From: Microbacterium sp. 8M
GTDB lineage: Bacteria; Actinomycetota; Actinomycetes; Actinomycetales; Microbacteriaceae
Length of the DNA: 64,000 nt
Assembly (NCBI RefSeq): GCF_902506375.1
Contig: NZ_LR733284.1
Location: 161,488 to 225,487, forward strand
Direction of reading: 5' to 3'
Shown: positions 53,548 through 62,889 of the stretch, one piece after another
Position numbering within the stretch: position 1 is the stretch's first letter
How the letters are laid out: each line of letters opens with the position of its first letter
Program-made: the position numbers and the translations under genes
Notes under the pieces: generated by a model
Database searches by the model: none
What the model saw: the letters and a program-made list of their open reading frames with translations, nothing else
What the model was told of the DNA's origin: nothing

Positions 53548-56010
53548 ATGTTCCCCCTTGAGATGAACCGCCGCACCCTGCTCGGACTGCTCGGAGCAGG
53601 CGCGCTCGTCACTCTCGCCGCGCAGCCGGCGACCGCGGGCACGCTGCCCGGCGCCGTGGCGACGGCGAGCGGCGATCCGCTCGCCGCGCTCATCGAGCGC
53701 CGTCGCATCATGCTCGCCGGTGACGGCAGCGCCGCATCGGTGCCGGAGCTGGCCGGTGTGCTGAGCGCCATGGGTGAGAAGGCGGCCGCTTCGCGGGGCG
53801 CGATGGTGCGGCCCGCGGCGGCACCCGGCATCTGGCCCGACCTGCCGCTTACGGGCGTCAGCGGCACCGTTCTCTCCGGCAACATGGGCGTCACGTTCAA
53901 CCGCATCTTCGACCTCGCCCTCGCCTATGCCACCGCAGGGTGCGCCTCCTACGGCGATGCGGCGCTCGCCACCGACCTCGTCGACGCGCTGACGTGGCTC
54001 AGCGCCAACGTCTACAAGGCCGGCAAGTCGCCCGTCGGCAACTGGTGGTTCTGGGAGATCGGCGTGCCCCGCAAGGCGGCCGACATCTGCATCCTGCTGC
54101 ACGATGTCGTGCCGGCCGAGGTGCGCACCGCGCTGATGGCCGCCGCCCGCTACTTCACGCCGGATCCCAACTGGCGCGGCCGCGGCACGAGCCTCGCCGA
54201 GACCGGCGCGAACCGCACCGACAAGGCGCTGTCCTGCGCGCTCCGGGGAATCCTCGACGGACGGCCCGACGAGATCGCGCTCGCTCGCGACGCCCTGAGC
54301 GACACGGTGCGGGCGGGGAGGAACAGCGTCTTCGGCTACGTCACGAGCGGTGACGGGTTCTACGCGGACGGATCCTTCGTGCAGCACAGCTATCTGCCCT
54401 ACGTCGGCACCTACGGCGTCGTCACCCTGGGCGGCATCGCCGAGATCCTGGGCCTGCTCGGCGGCAGCGAATGGGATGTGACGGATCCGAAGAAGTCGGT
54501 GATCCTCGACGCGGTCGAGGCCTCGTACGCGCCGTTCATCTGGAACGGCCGGATGATGGAGACCGTGCGCGGCCGTGCCGTGTCGCGGCAGGCCGAGCCG
54601 GACTATGTCGACGGCGCGGCGGCGATCACCGCGATCCTGCTGCTCGCCCAGGGGGCTGGCGAGCCGTATCGGGGCCGCTACCTCTCGCTCGTGAAGGGCT
54701 GGCTGCAGCGCTGCACCGACGAGAAGCTGTACGGTCTTCCCACGCAGACCGTGGCCAAGTCCCTCCTGGTGACCTCGGTCCTCGGCGACGACAGCGTGAC
54801 CCCGGCCGACCCGCCGGTCTCGACGACGGCGTTCGGCGATCAGGACCGCCTGGTGCACCATCGGCCGAACTTCAGCGCCGTGGTCAACGTGTCCTCGAAG
54901 CGGATCGGCCGCTACGAGTGGGGCAACCGCGAGAACAACCTGGGCTGGTACCAGGGCGACGGCATGACGTTCTTCTACAGCGCCGCGGATCCGGCCCAGT
55001 ACAGCGCCGACTTCTGGCCCACGATCGACCCGTACCGGCTGCCGGGAACGACCGTGACCGCGGCGCCTCGCACCAGCGGAGCCGCGGACGGCACCGGCAT
55101 TCCGCGGGCGTTCCAGGCGTTCGGCGGCGGGCTGGCGCTTGATGGTCGCTGGGGGATCCAGGGCATGGACCACCTCAACTTCGACAAGTCGCTCAGCGCA
55201 CGCAAGTCGTGGTTCTTCCTGGACGACAAGGTCGTGTGCCTGGGCGCGGCGATCGCGTCGAGCTCCGGCTACGACGTGTTCACGACGATCGACAACCGCT
55301 CCTTCGCGCCCGGTACCGTGCCGAACGTGCGCACCGACAACCGCAACCGCGTGCTCACCGCGGCGGACGGTGCGATCACGGTGAAGCGCAACGTGCACAT
55401 CATGGGTCACGGCGGTTACGTGTTCCTCTCGGGCGAGAACGTGAGCGGCACGATCGACGTGCAGGTCGTGCCGCGCTCGGGCGACTGGCAGAGCATCAAC
55501 TCCGGATCCGACACGGGTGGTACGACCGAGGTCAAGAACCGGGACTATGTGACGATCACGCATCATCACGGCACGGATCCCACGGGCGGCGGCTACGCGT
55601 ACCTGGTGCTGCCGAACGTGAAGCACTCGGTGACGTTCACCGAGTCGGACGCGCCGACGGTCGAGGTGGTCGCCAACAACGCGCAGGCACAGCTGATCCG
55701 CGTCGCGAGCCAGGGGCTGACGCTCGGCAACTTCTTCCAGGCCACGCCCTCCGACCAGGTGCCCGCCTACGGAGTGACCGTGAGCGGCCCATGCTCTCTC
55801 GCGGTCCGCACCGACGCCGGGCGCACCACGGTCGCCGTGTCCGACCCGAGCCGCACGCAGACCACGGCGCGCGTCGTGCTCACCGGTGTCGCGGAGTCGA
55901 CCGTGGTCGAGGGTGACGACGGGGTGCGGGTGGTCGGGACGGCGCCGCTCGCGCTCGAGTTCGACCTCGACGGGCACGGGCACGCCAAGCGCATCGTCCT
56001 CGGCGGCTGA
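53548..56010 (+). CDS. Secreted polysaccharide lyase family 8 (hyaluronate/chondroitin/xanthan lyase type)
   Basis: 820 residues. A signal peptide with NRRTLLGLLGAGALVTLAAQ (twin-arginine-like) is cleaved near residue 33. The PL8 alpha domain shows NWWFWEIGVPRKAADICILL, SLAETGANRTDKALSCAL and DGFYADGSFVQHSYLPYVGT (Asn/His/Tyr active-site region), then RYEWGNRENNLGWYQGDGMT (Arg/Glu). A beta-sandwich domain follows to the end. The enzyme cleaves uronate-containing chains by beta-elimination; which one (hyaluronan, chondroitin, xanthan) cannot be read off. ATG 53548 has GGAGG upstream. No arabinan operator precedes it, so it is probably independent. Confidence 0.9.
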   Translation: MFPLEMNRRTLLGLLGAGALVTLAAQPATAGTLPGAVATASGDPLAALIERRRIMLAGDGSAASVPELAGVLSAMGEKAAASRGAMVRPAAAPGIWPDLPLTGVSGTVLSGNMGVTFNRIFDLALAYATAGCASYGDAALATDLVDALTWLSANVYKAGKSPVGNWWFWEIGVPRKAADICILLHDVVPAEVRTALMAAARYFTPDPNWRGRGTSLAETGANRTDKALSCALRGILDGRPDEIALARDALSDTVRAGRNSVFGYVTSGDGFYADGSFVQHSYLPYVGTYGVVTLGGIAEILGLLGGSEWDVTDPKKSVILDAVEASYAPFIWNGRMMETVRGRAVSRQAEPDYVDGAAAITAILLLAQGAGEPYRGRYLSLVKGWLQRCTDEKLYGLPTQTVAKSLLVTSVLGDDSVTPADPPVSTTAFGDQDRLVHHRPNFSAVVNVSSKRIGRYEWGNRENNLGWYQGDGMTFFYSAADPAQYSADFWPTIDPYRLPGTTVTAAPRTSGAADGTGIPRAFQAFGGGLALDGRWGIQGMDHLNFDKSLSARKSWFFLDDKVVCLGAAIASSSGYDVFTTIDNRSFAPGTVPNVRTDNRNRVLTAADGAITVKRNVHIMGHGGYVFLSGENVSGTIDVQVVPRSGDWQSINSGSDTGGTTEVKNRDYVTITHHHGTDPTGGGYAYLVLPNVKHSVTFTESDAPTVEVVANNAQAQLIRVASQGLTLGNFFQATPSDQVPAYGVTVSGPCSLAVRTDAGRTTVAVSDPSRTQTTARVVLTGVAESTVVEGDDGVRVVGTAPLALEFDLDGHGHAKRIVLGG

Positions 56011-56197
56011 CCAGGGGCGCGGGGCGGTGCCGTGCGTGCCGCCCCGCGCCCGCCGCGCGGCCGCCGGATCCGCCTCCGCGGCATCCTCAGCGCGCTCGGG
56101 TAGAGTGGCCAGCGCCCGATCCAGGCCATCTCCGCGGGGTTCGAGCGGCCGATGAGGCGCTCGACGGCGCCGCGGCCCAGCAGAAGGCAGCAACCAC

Positions 56198-57457
56198 GTG
56201 ACCTCCCCCGGCGATCATCGTCCCTCGGACAACCTCGACACCGGCGCGCCCGAATCCGTCTCCGCGCCGGCTGAACCGGCCGCCGCTCCGCGCCCGCTGC
56301 GCATCCTCATCGGCGCCGACACGTTCTGGCCGGACGTGAACGGCGCCGCCCGGTTCACCGAGCGCCTCGCCGCGGGTCTGGTGCAGCGCGGCCACGATGT
56401 GCACGTGGTCGCGCCGAACCAGGCGTACCGCACGGCGAAGCCGCGCACCGAGGTGATCGAGGGCGAGGCGATGACCCTGCACCGGCTGCCGTCGGTGCGC
56501 TGGGCGCCGCACGACTGGCTGCGGTTCGTGTGGCCGTGGCGCGCCAAGCACTACGCCCGCAAGGTGCTCGACGAGGTGCAGCCCGACGTGGTGCACATCC
56601 AGTCGCACATCGTCATCGGCCGCGGACTGTCGCGCATCGCGCATCAGCGCGGCATTCCGGTGATCGCCACGAACCACGTGATGGCCGAGAACATCCTCGA
56701 CCACACCACGATGCCGAAGTTCATCGACGACATCGTGCTGAAGTTCGCCTGGGCCGACGCCGCGCGCACGTTCGCGCTCACCCGCGCCGTGACCACGCCG
56801 ACCCGTCGTGCCGCCGACTTCCTCGAGCGCACGATCGACGTCGAGGGCGTGATCCCGGTCAGCTGCGGCATCGACCGCACCCAGTACACGCCGGTCATCG
56901 GCCCGCGTGAGAAGAACCGCATGGTCTTCGTCGGCCGGCTCACCGCGGAGAAGCAGGTCGAGGTCATCCTCAAGGCGATGGCGAAGCTGGATCCGGCCCT
57001 CGACGTGACCTTCGACATCGTCGGCGGCGGTGACCAGCGCAAGCAGCTCGAGGCGCTCGCGCATCAGCTCGGTCTGGGCGACCGTGTCGTGTTCCACGGC
57101 CGCACCACCGACGCCGAGCTGCGGGCCCTGCTCAGCCGCGCCTCCCTGTTCGTGATCGCCTCGATCGCGGAGCTGCAGTCGATCGCCACCATGGAGGCGA
57201 TGGCGTCGGCGCTGCCGATCGTCGCCGCGGACGCGGTGGCGCTGCCGCACCTCGTGCACGACGGCGAGAACGGCTACCTCTTCGAGCCGGGCAACATCAA
57301 CGAGCTCGCCGCGCGGCTCACCGACGTGCTCACCGCGGATCCCGCCGAGTACGAGCGCATGCAGCGCGCCTCGCTCGAGGGCGTGGTCGTGCACGACATC
57401 AACCGCACGCTGGACACCTTCGAGGCGCTGTACCGCGACGAGCCGCTGCCCGAGTAG
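56198..57457 (+). CDS. Glycosyltransferase family 4
   Basis: 419 residues. A 30-residue Pro/Ala-rich start precedes ILIGADTFWPDVNGAARFTE (donor-side GT-B start); the C-terminal Rossmann half has MVFVGRLTAEKQVEVILKAM and SIAELQSIATMEAMASALPI, with the EX7E-type glutamates of GT4. This pattern is that of actinobacterial mannosyl/glucosyl transferases acting on lipids. GTG 56198 has AGAAGGC upstream. The next GT4 gene starts 6 bases after its stop, so the two form an operon and probably build one glycolipid or envelope glycan. Confidence 0.88.
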   Translation: MTSPGDHRPSDNLDTGAPESVSAPAEPAAAPRPLRILIGADTFWPDVNGAARFTERLAAGLVQRGHDVHVVAPNQAYRTAKPRTEVIEGEAMTLHRLPSVRWAPHDWLRFVWPWRAKHYARKVLDEVQPDVVHIQSHIVIGRGLSRIAHQRGIPVIATNHVMAENILDHTTMPKFIDDIVLKFAWADAARTFALTRAVTTPTRRAADFLERTIDVEGVIPVSCGIDRTQYTPVIGPREKNRMVFVGRLTAEKQVEVILKAMAKLDPALDVTFDIVGGGDQRKQLEALAHQLGLGDRVVFHGRTTDAELRALLSRASLFVIASIAELQSIATMEAMASALPIVAADAVALPHLVHDGENGYLFEPGNINELAARLTDVLTADPAEYERMQRASLEGVVVHDINRTLDTFEALYRDEPLPE

Positions 57458-57462
57458 GCCGG

Positions 57463-58686
57463 ATGCACATCGTCTTCTTCGCCGACCAGCACGCCGAGAC
57501 GCTGGGCGGTGCCCAGGTCTCGATGCGCCTGCAGCGCAAGTACCTGGAGCGCGCAGGGCACACGGTGACGGTCGTCGCACCGAGGACGCACTCGCCGCGA
57601 CCCGCCCTGCACGGGGCCGACCTCACGGATCCCGGCTACCTCGACCTGCCGTCGATCCCGATCACGGCCGACCGCGAGTACGCCATGACGTGGCCGGGCC
57701 GGAGCACCGACCGGTTCCTCGATCGGGCGCTGACACGGCGGCCCCCGGTCGATCTCGTGCACGTGCAGGCCGACTTCTGGGGCGCGTTCATCGGCCATCG
57801 CTTCGCGCACCGTCACGGCATCCCCGCCGTGCACACCATGCACAACCGCGTCGACGTCGGCATCGCCGCGGTCACCCCGCTGCACCGGCCCGCGCTCGCC
57901 GCGCTCAACGGCTGGAGGCGCACCGCCCTGCGCGGCATCGGCGCACAGCCCGGCGGTCGCGACGGCTGGGCGTATCTGACCGGGATCGCCGCGGAGTCCC
58001 GCGCGGTGACCGCACCATCGGGGCACTTCGCGCGCCGGCTCGAGCAGCACGGGGTGTTCGGATCCGTGGATGTGATCTGGAACGGCATCGACGACGAGGT
58101 GCGCACGCGGGTGCTCGCCGGAGCCCCGGCGGATCGCGCGCCGGGTCGGCCCCGCTTCATCTGGCTGGGCCGGATGAGCCCGGAGAAGCGTCTGCTGCCG
58201 TTCCTGGAGGCGGTCGTCGCCAGCGACGTGGACGCCGACGTCGAGATCGTCGGGGGAGGGGCGCAGCTGCGCGCCGCCGAGCGGATCGCCGCCCGTGCGC
58301 GGCGCCCGGGGATCCGGTTCGCCGGCCGGGTCGGGTATGCGGACGTGCTCGCGCGCATCGCGGCCGCCGACGCCGTCGTGCAGACCTCGATCGGCTTCGA
58401 GACCCAGGGGATGACGCCGTTCGAGGCGGCGACCCTGGGCACCCCGACCGTCGTGAGCGATCCCGACATCGCGGGGGAGCTGCGCGGCGGGCTGTGGGCC
58501 GTGCCGGAGGCCGGGGCCGACGAGCGACGCCGGATCGCCGCTCTCGCGGACACCCTGCGCATCGCCGCGACGGACATCGCGGCCCGGCGGGCGCCCGAGC
58601 CGGATCCGCAGGTCGCCGCCGACTTCCAGCAGTCCTCGCGGACCGCAGCGATGCTCGCCGTGTACGAGCGCGCGCTCGCCCGCTGA
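57463..58686 (+). CDS. Glycosyltransferase family 4 (3' part re-supplied by the island)
   Basis: 407 residues. VFFADQHAETLGGAQVSMRL is the GT-B N-terminus, FIWLGRMSPEKRLLPFLEAV opens the C-terminal half and SIGFETQGMTPFEAATLGTP holds the EX7E motif. The reading frame is complete. From about 58366 to at least 58568 it has a second, about 95% identical copy at 63800-64000, so the 3' end appears to have been replaced or duplicated when the lower-GC island entered. Substrates are unknown; it is co-transcribed with the preceding GT4 gene. Confidence 0.87.
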   Translation: MHIVFFADQHAETLGGAQVSMRLQRKYLERAGHTVTVVAPRTHSPRPALHGADLTDPGYLDLPSIPITADREYAMTWPGRSTDRFLDRALTRRPPVDLVHVQADFWGAFIGHRFAHRHGIPAVHTMHNRVDVGIAAVTPLHRPALAALNGWRRTALRGIGAQPGGRDGWAYLTGIAAESRAVTAPSGHFARRLEQHGVFGSVDVIWNGIDDEVRTRVLAGAPADRAPGRPRFIWLGRMSPEKRLLPFLEAVVASDVDADVEIVGGGAQLRAAERIAARARRPGIRFAGRVGYADVLARIAAADAVVQTSIGFETQGMTPFEAATLGTPTVVSDPDIAGELRGGLWAVPEAGADERRRIAALADTLRIAATDIAARRAPEPDPQVAADFQQSSRTAAMLAVYERALAR

Positions 58687-58833
58687 ACGACGCGAGTGCG
58701 GATCCGCCCGCGTGGCGATGGTTTTCTCGGACCCTCGACGACATCGATCGACCTCCGAAACAGCGTGCGGGCAAGGGTTGTCCCGTCATTCCGCTCAACC
58801 CAGCGATCCTTTCGCCGGGCTCTGATGGCGCCG

Positions 58834-58867
58834 CTCGAATGACCAGAAACCTCGAATGACCAGAAAC
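58834..58867. repeat. Tandem 17-bp repeat near the island's left end
   Basis: CTCGAATGACCAGAAAC occurs twice without spacer (58834-58850, 58851-58867), 148 bases after the glycosyltransferase stop. It could be a remnant of a recombination site or operator; no copy is visible at the right end. Confidence 0.8.
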
Positions 58868-59013
58868 CGAGTTCTGGGGATCACCGGCGGTTCCGAGCGC
58901 CGCATCCGTAGCCTCAGTCGTCGGCGGACATCGCGGAGATATGACCTACTGGACGCCACACCCGGGATGATCCGATGGCGTTCCTCGTCGTCAGGTAACG
59001 CCATAATCCCCTC

Positions 59014-60045
59014 ATGTCTCCGACCGCCAAGCGCCATCACCACGTCCCGCAGTTCTACCTCCGAGGATTTGCGGACGACGACCAGATCACAACGGTCAGG
59101 CTGCCCGGCGACCGCACCTACACCGCCAGCGTGCGCAAGACCGCCGCGGAGAACGGCTTCTACACTGTGCCCGGGCACCAGGCGGGCGACGATGTCTTTG
59201 AAAGGCTGTTCAGCGAGGTGGAAGGTGCCGCGGCGCCAGTGTTCAGGAAGCTGGGAGAGGGAGTGTGGCCACTCGAGGTGCAGGACCGCGCAACGCTTGC
59301 ATCCTTAATCGCCCTGCAGGTAACACGGGGCCCTGAGCAACGCCGCAACATGCAGCACATGAAGGCTCGTCTGACGCAGATCGAACTGTCGATGGTCGGC
59401 CGCGACGGCGTGAAGGACTGGGCAAAGAAGCGTTCCGGCCTGGTAATCGACGACGCCACAGCGGAGCTCATCTGGGAACAGGCGATGCGCACCGATGGGC
59501 CGCCGGTGAGCGTGACGGCGATTGACCACATCATCCAGATCGGCGAGATGACCGAGGCCCTGATGCCGTACATTGCTGGTCGACCGTGGACTCTCGTGCG
59601 GTTCGACAGACGATCGCTCATCACCTCCGACACGCCAGTTGTACTGGTTCCCAATCCCGACGAGACGGAGGACGAGGGCGACGAGGCATTCTTGCCTCAA
59701 GGAATCGGGTTTTTGAACGCTTGGGGCATCACCTACCCGCTCACGCGCAAGCTGGGTCTTCTCATGAGCGACCCGATGGTGCTCGCCGACCGCGTCGACG
59801 TCAACCGTGTCGCGCGCGGCGAGTTCGATCACGCCGAGCAGGGCACTACGCAGTACGAACGCTTCTTCAACCTGCACACGGCGATGAACGCGAGCATCTC
59901 CCTCTTCCACCACCCGGACGATGCACGGTTTGTGCCGGAAGCGCTTCCGGATCCTGATCCGGTGACGATGCGGATGAGCGGCGGCCCCGCCCCATATCAC
60001 GACGATGATCGGGTGGCTGCTGCGCGAAAGGCTCCTCCGCAGTAG
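59014..60045 (+). CDS. DUF4238 protein
   Basis: 343 residues. AKRHHHVPQFYLRGFADDDQ near the N-terminus is the DUF4238 signature (HHxxPxxYLxxF), and LVRFDRRSLITSDTPVVLVP is the second conserved block (TSDxPV). The biochemical role of DUF4238 is unknown; members are frequent in accessory and defence-rich regions. ATG 59014 has no ribosome binding site, but CATAAT ends about 7 bases upstream, so a leaderless transcript is likely. It converges on the 941-residue gene with an 18-base gap. Codon use is less G/C-biased than in the flanking genes. Confidence 0.85.
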   Translation: MSPTAKRHHHVPQFYLRGFADDDQITTVRLPGDRTYTASVRKTAAENGFYTVPGHQAGDDVFERLFSEVEGAAAPVFRKLGEGVWPLEVQDRATLASLIALQVTRGPEQRRNMQHMKARLTQIELSMVGRDGVKDWAKKRSGLVIDDATAELIWEQAMRTDGPPVSVTAIDHIIQIGEMTEALMPYIAGRPWTLVRFDRRSLITSDTPVVLVPNPDETEDEGDEAFLPQGIGFLNAWGITYPLTRKLGLLMSDPMVLADRVDVNRVARGEFDHAEQGTTQYERFFNLHTAMNASISLFHHPDDARFVPEALPDPDPVTMRMSGGPAPYHDDDRVAAARKAPPQ

Positions 60046-60063
60046 GACTGGGGAACGGATCTC

Positions 60064-62889
60064 CTACTCCTCGACATCGGCCTGGCTGAGTTCGCCCCGG
60101 GCCGCCATCTCCACACGCTGAGCTAGACCAAAGTCACCCGCGGCGCCAAGCTCGTTCAGAAGTTTCGTCGCTCGCGTTTCCAGTTGCGGGTCGCCCGCTT
60201 TGATCGCTCGAGCGAGCACCACGGGTACTGCATTCCGTGACAGCTCGTACGCGGCCATTCTGCGAGCGCCGGTAGTGGACAGCAGTTGCGTCAAAGCGTG
60301 AAACGCCCCGTGCGGGTCGGAGTCGGCGGCGGCTGCGAGTTCCTTGCCAATCATGAATCTTTCGGCGTCGACGTTAGACCCAAAGGCGAGAATCGTGTTC
60401 AGTCGTGGGAGCCACCACTCTGGACAGAACTTGCCGCTTTTGATCACCCAATAGAACTGGCGTAGCTCAGCTACATCAACGGTGTTCAATTTTACGTGAT
60501 CGATTCGTTCGTCCCACAAGCGGGCGAACTCATCCCGTATTGATTCGGACACCTCGGTCGCGTGCATCATCTCCCAGCCGATATGACCGAGCGCTCCTCC
60601 ACGGGTGTCAGGGTCGGTGGTTGAGAAGAAGGCGCGGAAGACCGCGTCAGAAGGTGTTGCGTCGCCGAAGATGATGGCTTTGATTGCCCATTCCCCGATG
60701 CGCTGGACGGGCGACGAGTTGGGTTGCGGCCATCCGTCGGCAACAGGCTCGGCTGAGTCGAGAGCCGCGACCATGGAGGGGGCCAGCAGGCTGTAGAGCG
60801 CTCGATGGTAGTGGTGGATCGCCAGCGCGGTGCTGAGCGCAACCTGCTGATTTCGATCTAGCCCCTCAGCGGAGCCAAATAGGAACGTCAGATTCTGCTC
60901 AGTCCAAAGCTCGTCAGCGTTCAGCAGTCTCCCGAGGTGTTCGCCGATCACTGCCCGCGAAGCCCCCCACGGGTCAGGCCGGTCGAGCTCGGTCCGGAGG
61001 GCGCTTCGAGAGGCTTCCGACCATGCAGTGGTCCTCCCATGACATACGAGGGCAGCGAGACCGCGAACGATGGTTGGCCACTGCCAGTTCAGCGAGAGTG
61101 TGAGCGGGTCCATCCCGCTTTCGCCAGCGCGCGAGGCGTAGTCGTGCCAAGCAGCTTCGTCCGACGCCGCGGAGATCAAAAGCTCGGCAGCGTTCGAAGC
61201 CCCTGTTGGCGGGATCTTGGCTTCCGGCTTCACTAGTTCTTCAAGGAGATCGATTGCGGCCCCCTTTGCCCCGCTGAAGTCGGGGTCGTCGTCGAACCTG
61301 CCGCCTTGCGGGGGGAAGTCAGATTCGATTGGGTGCGCGAGTACGTCACCGGTTGTCGTGAGTACCTGGTGCCAGTCCAACTCCAGCCCTGCCTTGCTCG
61401 CTGCCTCCCACCCGCTGAGGATTGCGCGCAAGTAGATTGGGCGTAGCCGCGTGACGAGGTCGTGAACACCAGCGATTCGCTCAGGGTTTGAGGTGATCAG
61501 ACTCGTCAGTTCTCGTCGCTGACCCTCGTGAGAAGGCTTGGGTCCCCATCCATCACCCGTGTCTTGCCAACTCTCCAGGTGGCTCATGAGCTCTGCAGGG
61601 GCCATCATCCCAAGTTCGTCGTGTGTTCGCGGGCTGCTCGGTCCGGTCCAACTGATTACCTCTATCGGCGGGCGCAGGGGACGCTCAACCATGCCATACT
61701 GTGCATCGAGGTCGGCGAGGGCGACGCGAAGCTGTGGTGGGAGCGACTCTGCCCCAATTGCTGAAAGCCAGGCGTGCTTCCAGTGATCGAGAAACTCAGC
61801 AACTCGTGTATCCAACTCTCTATCCGTAACGTCGCCGTCGCGTGCGAGTCTCGAACGGAGTTCGGTGGAGCTCATGTCCGGGCCTCGGTCGATCGTTTGC
61901 TTGAGCGACTTCAAGGACGAGGGTGACCGCGCGGCCACCGCTTGAGCCAACTGGGCGTACTCGATCCGGCATTGCTCGTTCATGGACGATGGGTCCAGGA
62001 GGAGTCGAGTGCCGAGCTCTACCACCGAGCTCTCCTGAGGGGTGCCCGTCGTTGATGTGACTATCGCCTCTCTCACTGCATACATGGCGATGCGCCTCGC
62101 GAGCATGATCCGGACGCTAAGGAGGACATCGACTGTGTCGAGCGTTCCCGCCTGCAACCGTTGAACTGAAAGATCGCGTGATGCGTCGATTAGCGCATCT
62201 TCGACTGTCTGATGACTATCGGAACTCTCCCCGATCGAGGGTCGCGAAAGCGACCATCCGTCAGGTTGGCTTGTGCCGTTCTCGTACTGCACAAGCCAAC
62301 CAAGAACCAGGGGTAGCGATTCGGGGCCAAGCGCAGTGACGACACGCGGGAGTTCGGAAGCGTACCAATAGTCCCGGAGTATTGGTTCGTGAGCCGTGGC
62401 CCCGAGACTGCCGGGACGAAAAAGGACGTTGGCTACCCACTCGCCAGCCTTTCGCTCACCACCGTTGAGCAGGTTGACCGTGAAGGACGCCATATCCCGA
62501 GGGTCAGTACGCCAGCCGAATCCCGTCGCGAGCCACTTCTTGAGGAGTGGCTTGAGCCTCGCGGCCTCTGAGGCGGGAACTTGCGCGCCCACGGCAAATA
62601 CAGCCCGTCGGATCCAGCTGTTTCGGCTCTCAGAAAGAGTTAGAAGGATGTCGACTGCCGTCTTGGGCGCCGCCGCCGACGAGCGGATCACGTAGTCGAT
62701 CTCGGGCCAGTAATCATCGGCGCCCACATCGTTACTCGGCGGCTTAGCGAAGGCGCCTTCCCTTGCAAGCGGAGCTAGCCAGAGCGGGTTCCGGAGCCCT
62801 TCGAAGAAGGCGCGACGAAGAGCCGGCGTGGGGATCCTGCGAAGTACCGCCGCAACCTGATCCCTCGTTGGAGCAACGTAGCCCGTCAA
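60064..62889 (-). CDS. Large helical-repeat protein of unknown function (941 aa), island operon gene 2
   Basis: No catalytic motif (Walker, nuclease, protease) is evident. The N-terminus RIPTPALRRAFFEGLRNPLW with LAPLAREGAF, then repeated helical pairs (YWPEIDYVIRSSAAAPKTAV; DILLTLSESRNSWIRRAVFA), looks like HEAT/ARM-type solenoid. Conserved-looking later blocks include LRPIYLRAILSGWEAASKAG, ALGHIGWEMMHATEVSESIR and FYWVIKSGKFCPEWWLPRLN. Solenoids of this kind often sense or scaffold in defence systems, but I assign no function. The start is TTG 62889, with GGGGAGGAG upstream, overlapping the stop of the 224-residue gene by 4 bases. Confidence 0.8.
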   Translation of the reverse strand: MTGYVAPTRDQVAAVLRRIPTPALRRAFFEGLRNPLWLAPLAREGAFAKPPSNDVGADDYWPEIDYVIRSSAAAPKTAVDILLTLSESRNSWIRRAVFAVGAQVPASEAARLKPLLKKWLATGFGWRTDPRDMASFTVNLLNGGERKAGEWVANVLFRPGSLGATAHEPILRDYWYASELPRVVTALGPESLPLVLGWLVQYENGTSQPDGWSLSRPSIGESSDSHQTVEDALIDASRDLSVQRLQAGTLDTVDVLLSVRIMLARRIAMYAVREAIVTSTTGTPQESSVVELGTRLLLDPSSMNEQCRIEYAQLAQAVAARSPSSLKSLKQTIDRGPDMSSTELRSRLARDGDVTDRELDTRVAEFLDHWKHAWLSAIGAESLPPQLRVALADLDAQYGMVERPLRPPIEVISWTGPSSPRTHDELGMMAPAELMSHLESWQDTGDGWGPKPSHEGQRRELTSLITSNPERIAGVHDLVTRLRPIYLRAILSGWEAASKAGLELDWHQVLTTTGDVLAHPIESDFPPQGGRFDDDPDFSGAKGAAIDLLEELVKPEAKIPPTGASNAAELLISAASDEAAWHDYASRAGESGMDPLTLSLNWQWPTIVRGLAALVCHGRTTAWSEASRSALRTELDRPDPWGASRAVIGEHLGRLLNADELWTEQNLTFLFGSAEGLDRNQQVALSTALAIHHYHRALYSLLAPSMVAALDSAEPVADGWPQPNSSPVQRIGEWAIKAIIFGDATPSDAVFRAFFSTTDPDTRGGALGHIGWEMMHATEVSESIRDEFARLWDERIDHVKLNTVDVAELRQFYWVIKSGKFCPEWWLPRLNTILAFGSNVDAERFMIGKELAAAADSDPHGAFHALTQLLSTTGARRMAAYELSRNAVPVVLARAIKAGDPQLETRATKLLNELGAAGDFGLAQRVEMAARGELSQADVEE

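Noticed and set aside
53548..56010. PL8 lyase as part of the D-arabinan locus
   Set aside because: PL8 cleaves uronate polymers, no GAAATCGATTTC operator is present, and two unrelated genes separate it from the locus.
56090..56197. GC-rich region with GGTTCGAG and CAGAAGGCAGCAACC suggesting a tRNA or SRP RNA
   Set aside because: No cloverleaf or SRP helix 8 (GGAAG...AGCAGCC) can be folded; it is the leader of the glycosyltransferase gene.
58834..58867. Tandem repeat as an att site of an integrative element
   Set aside because: No matching copy at the right end and no integrase gene in the island, so no site-specific element can be claimed.
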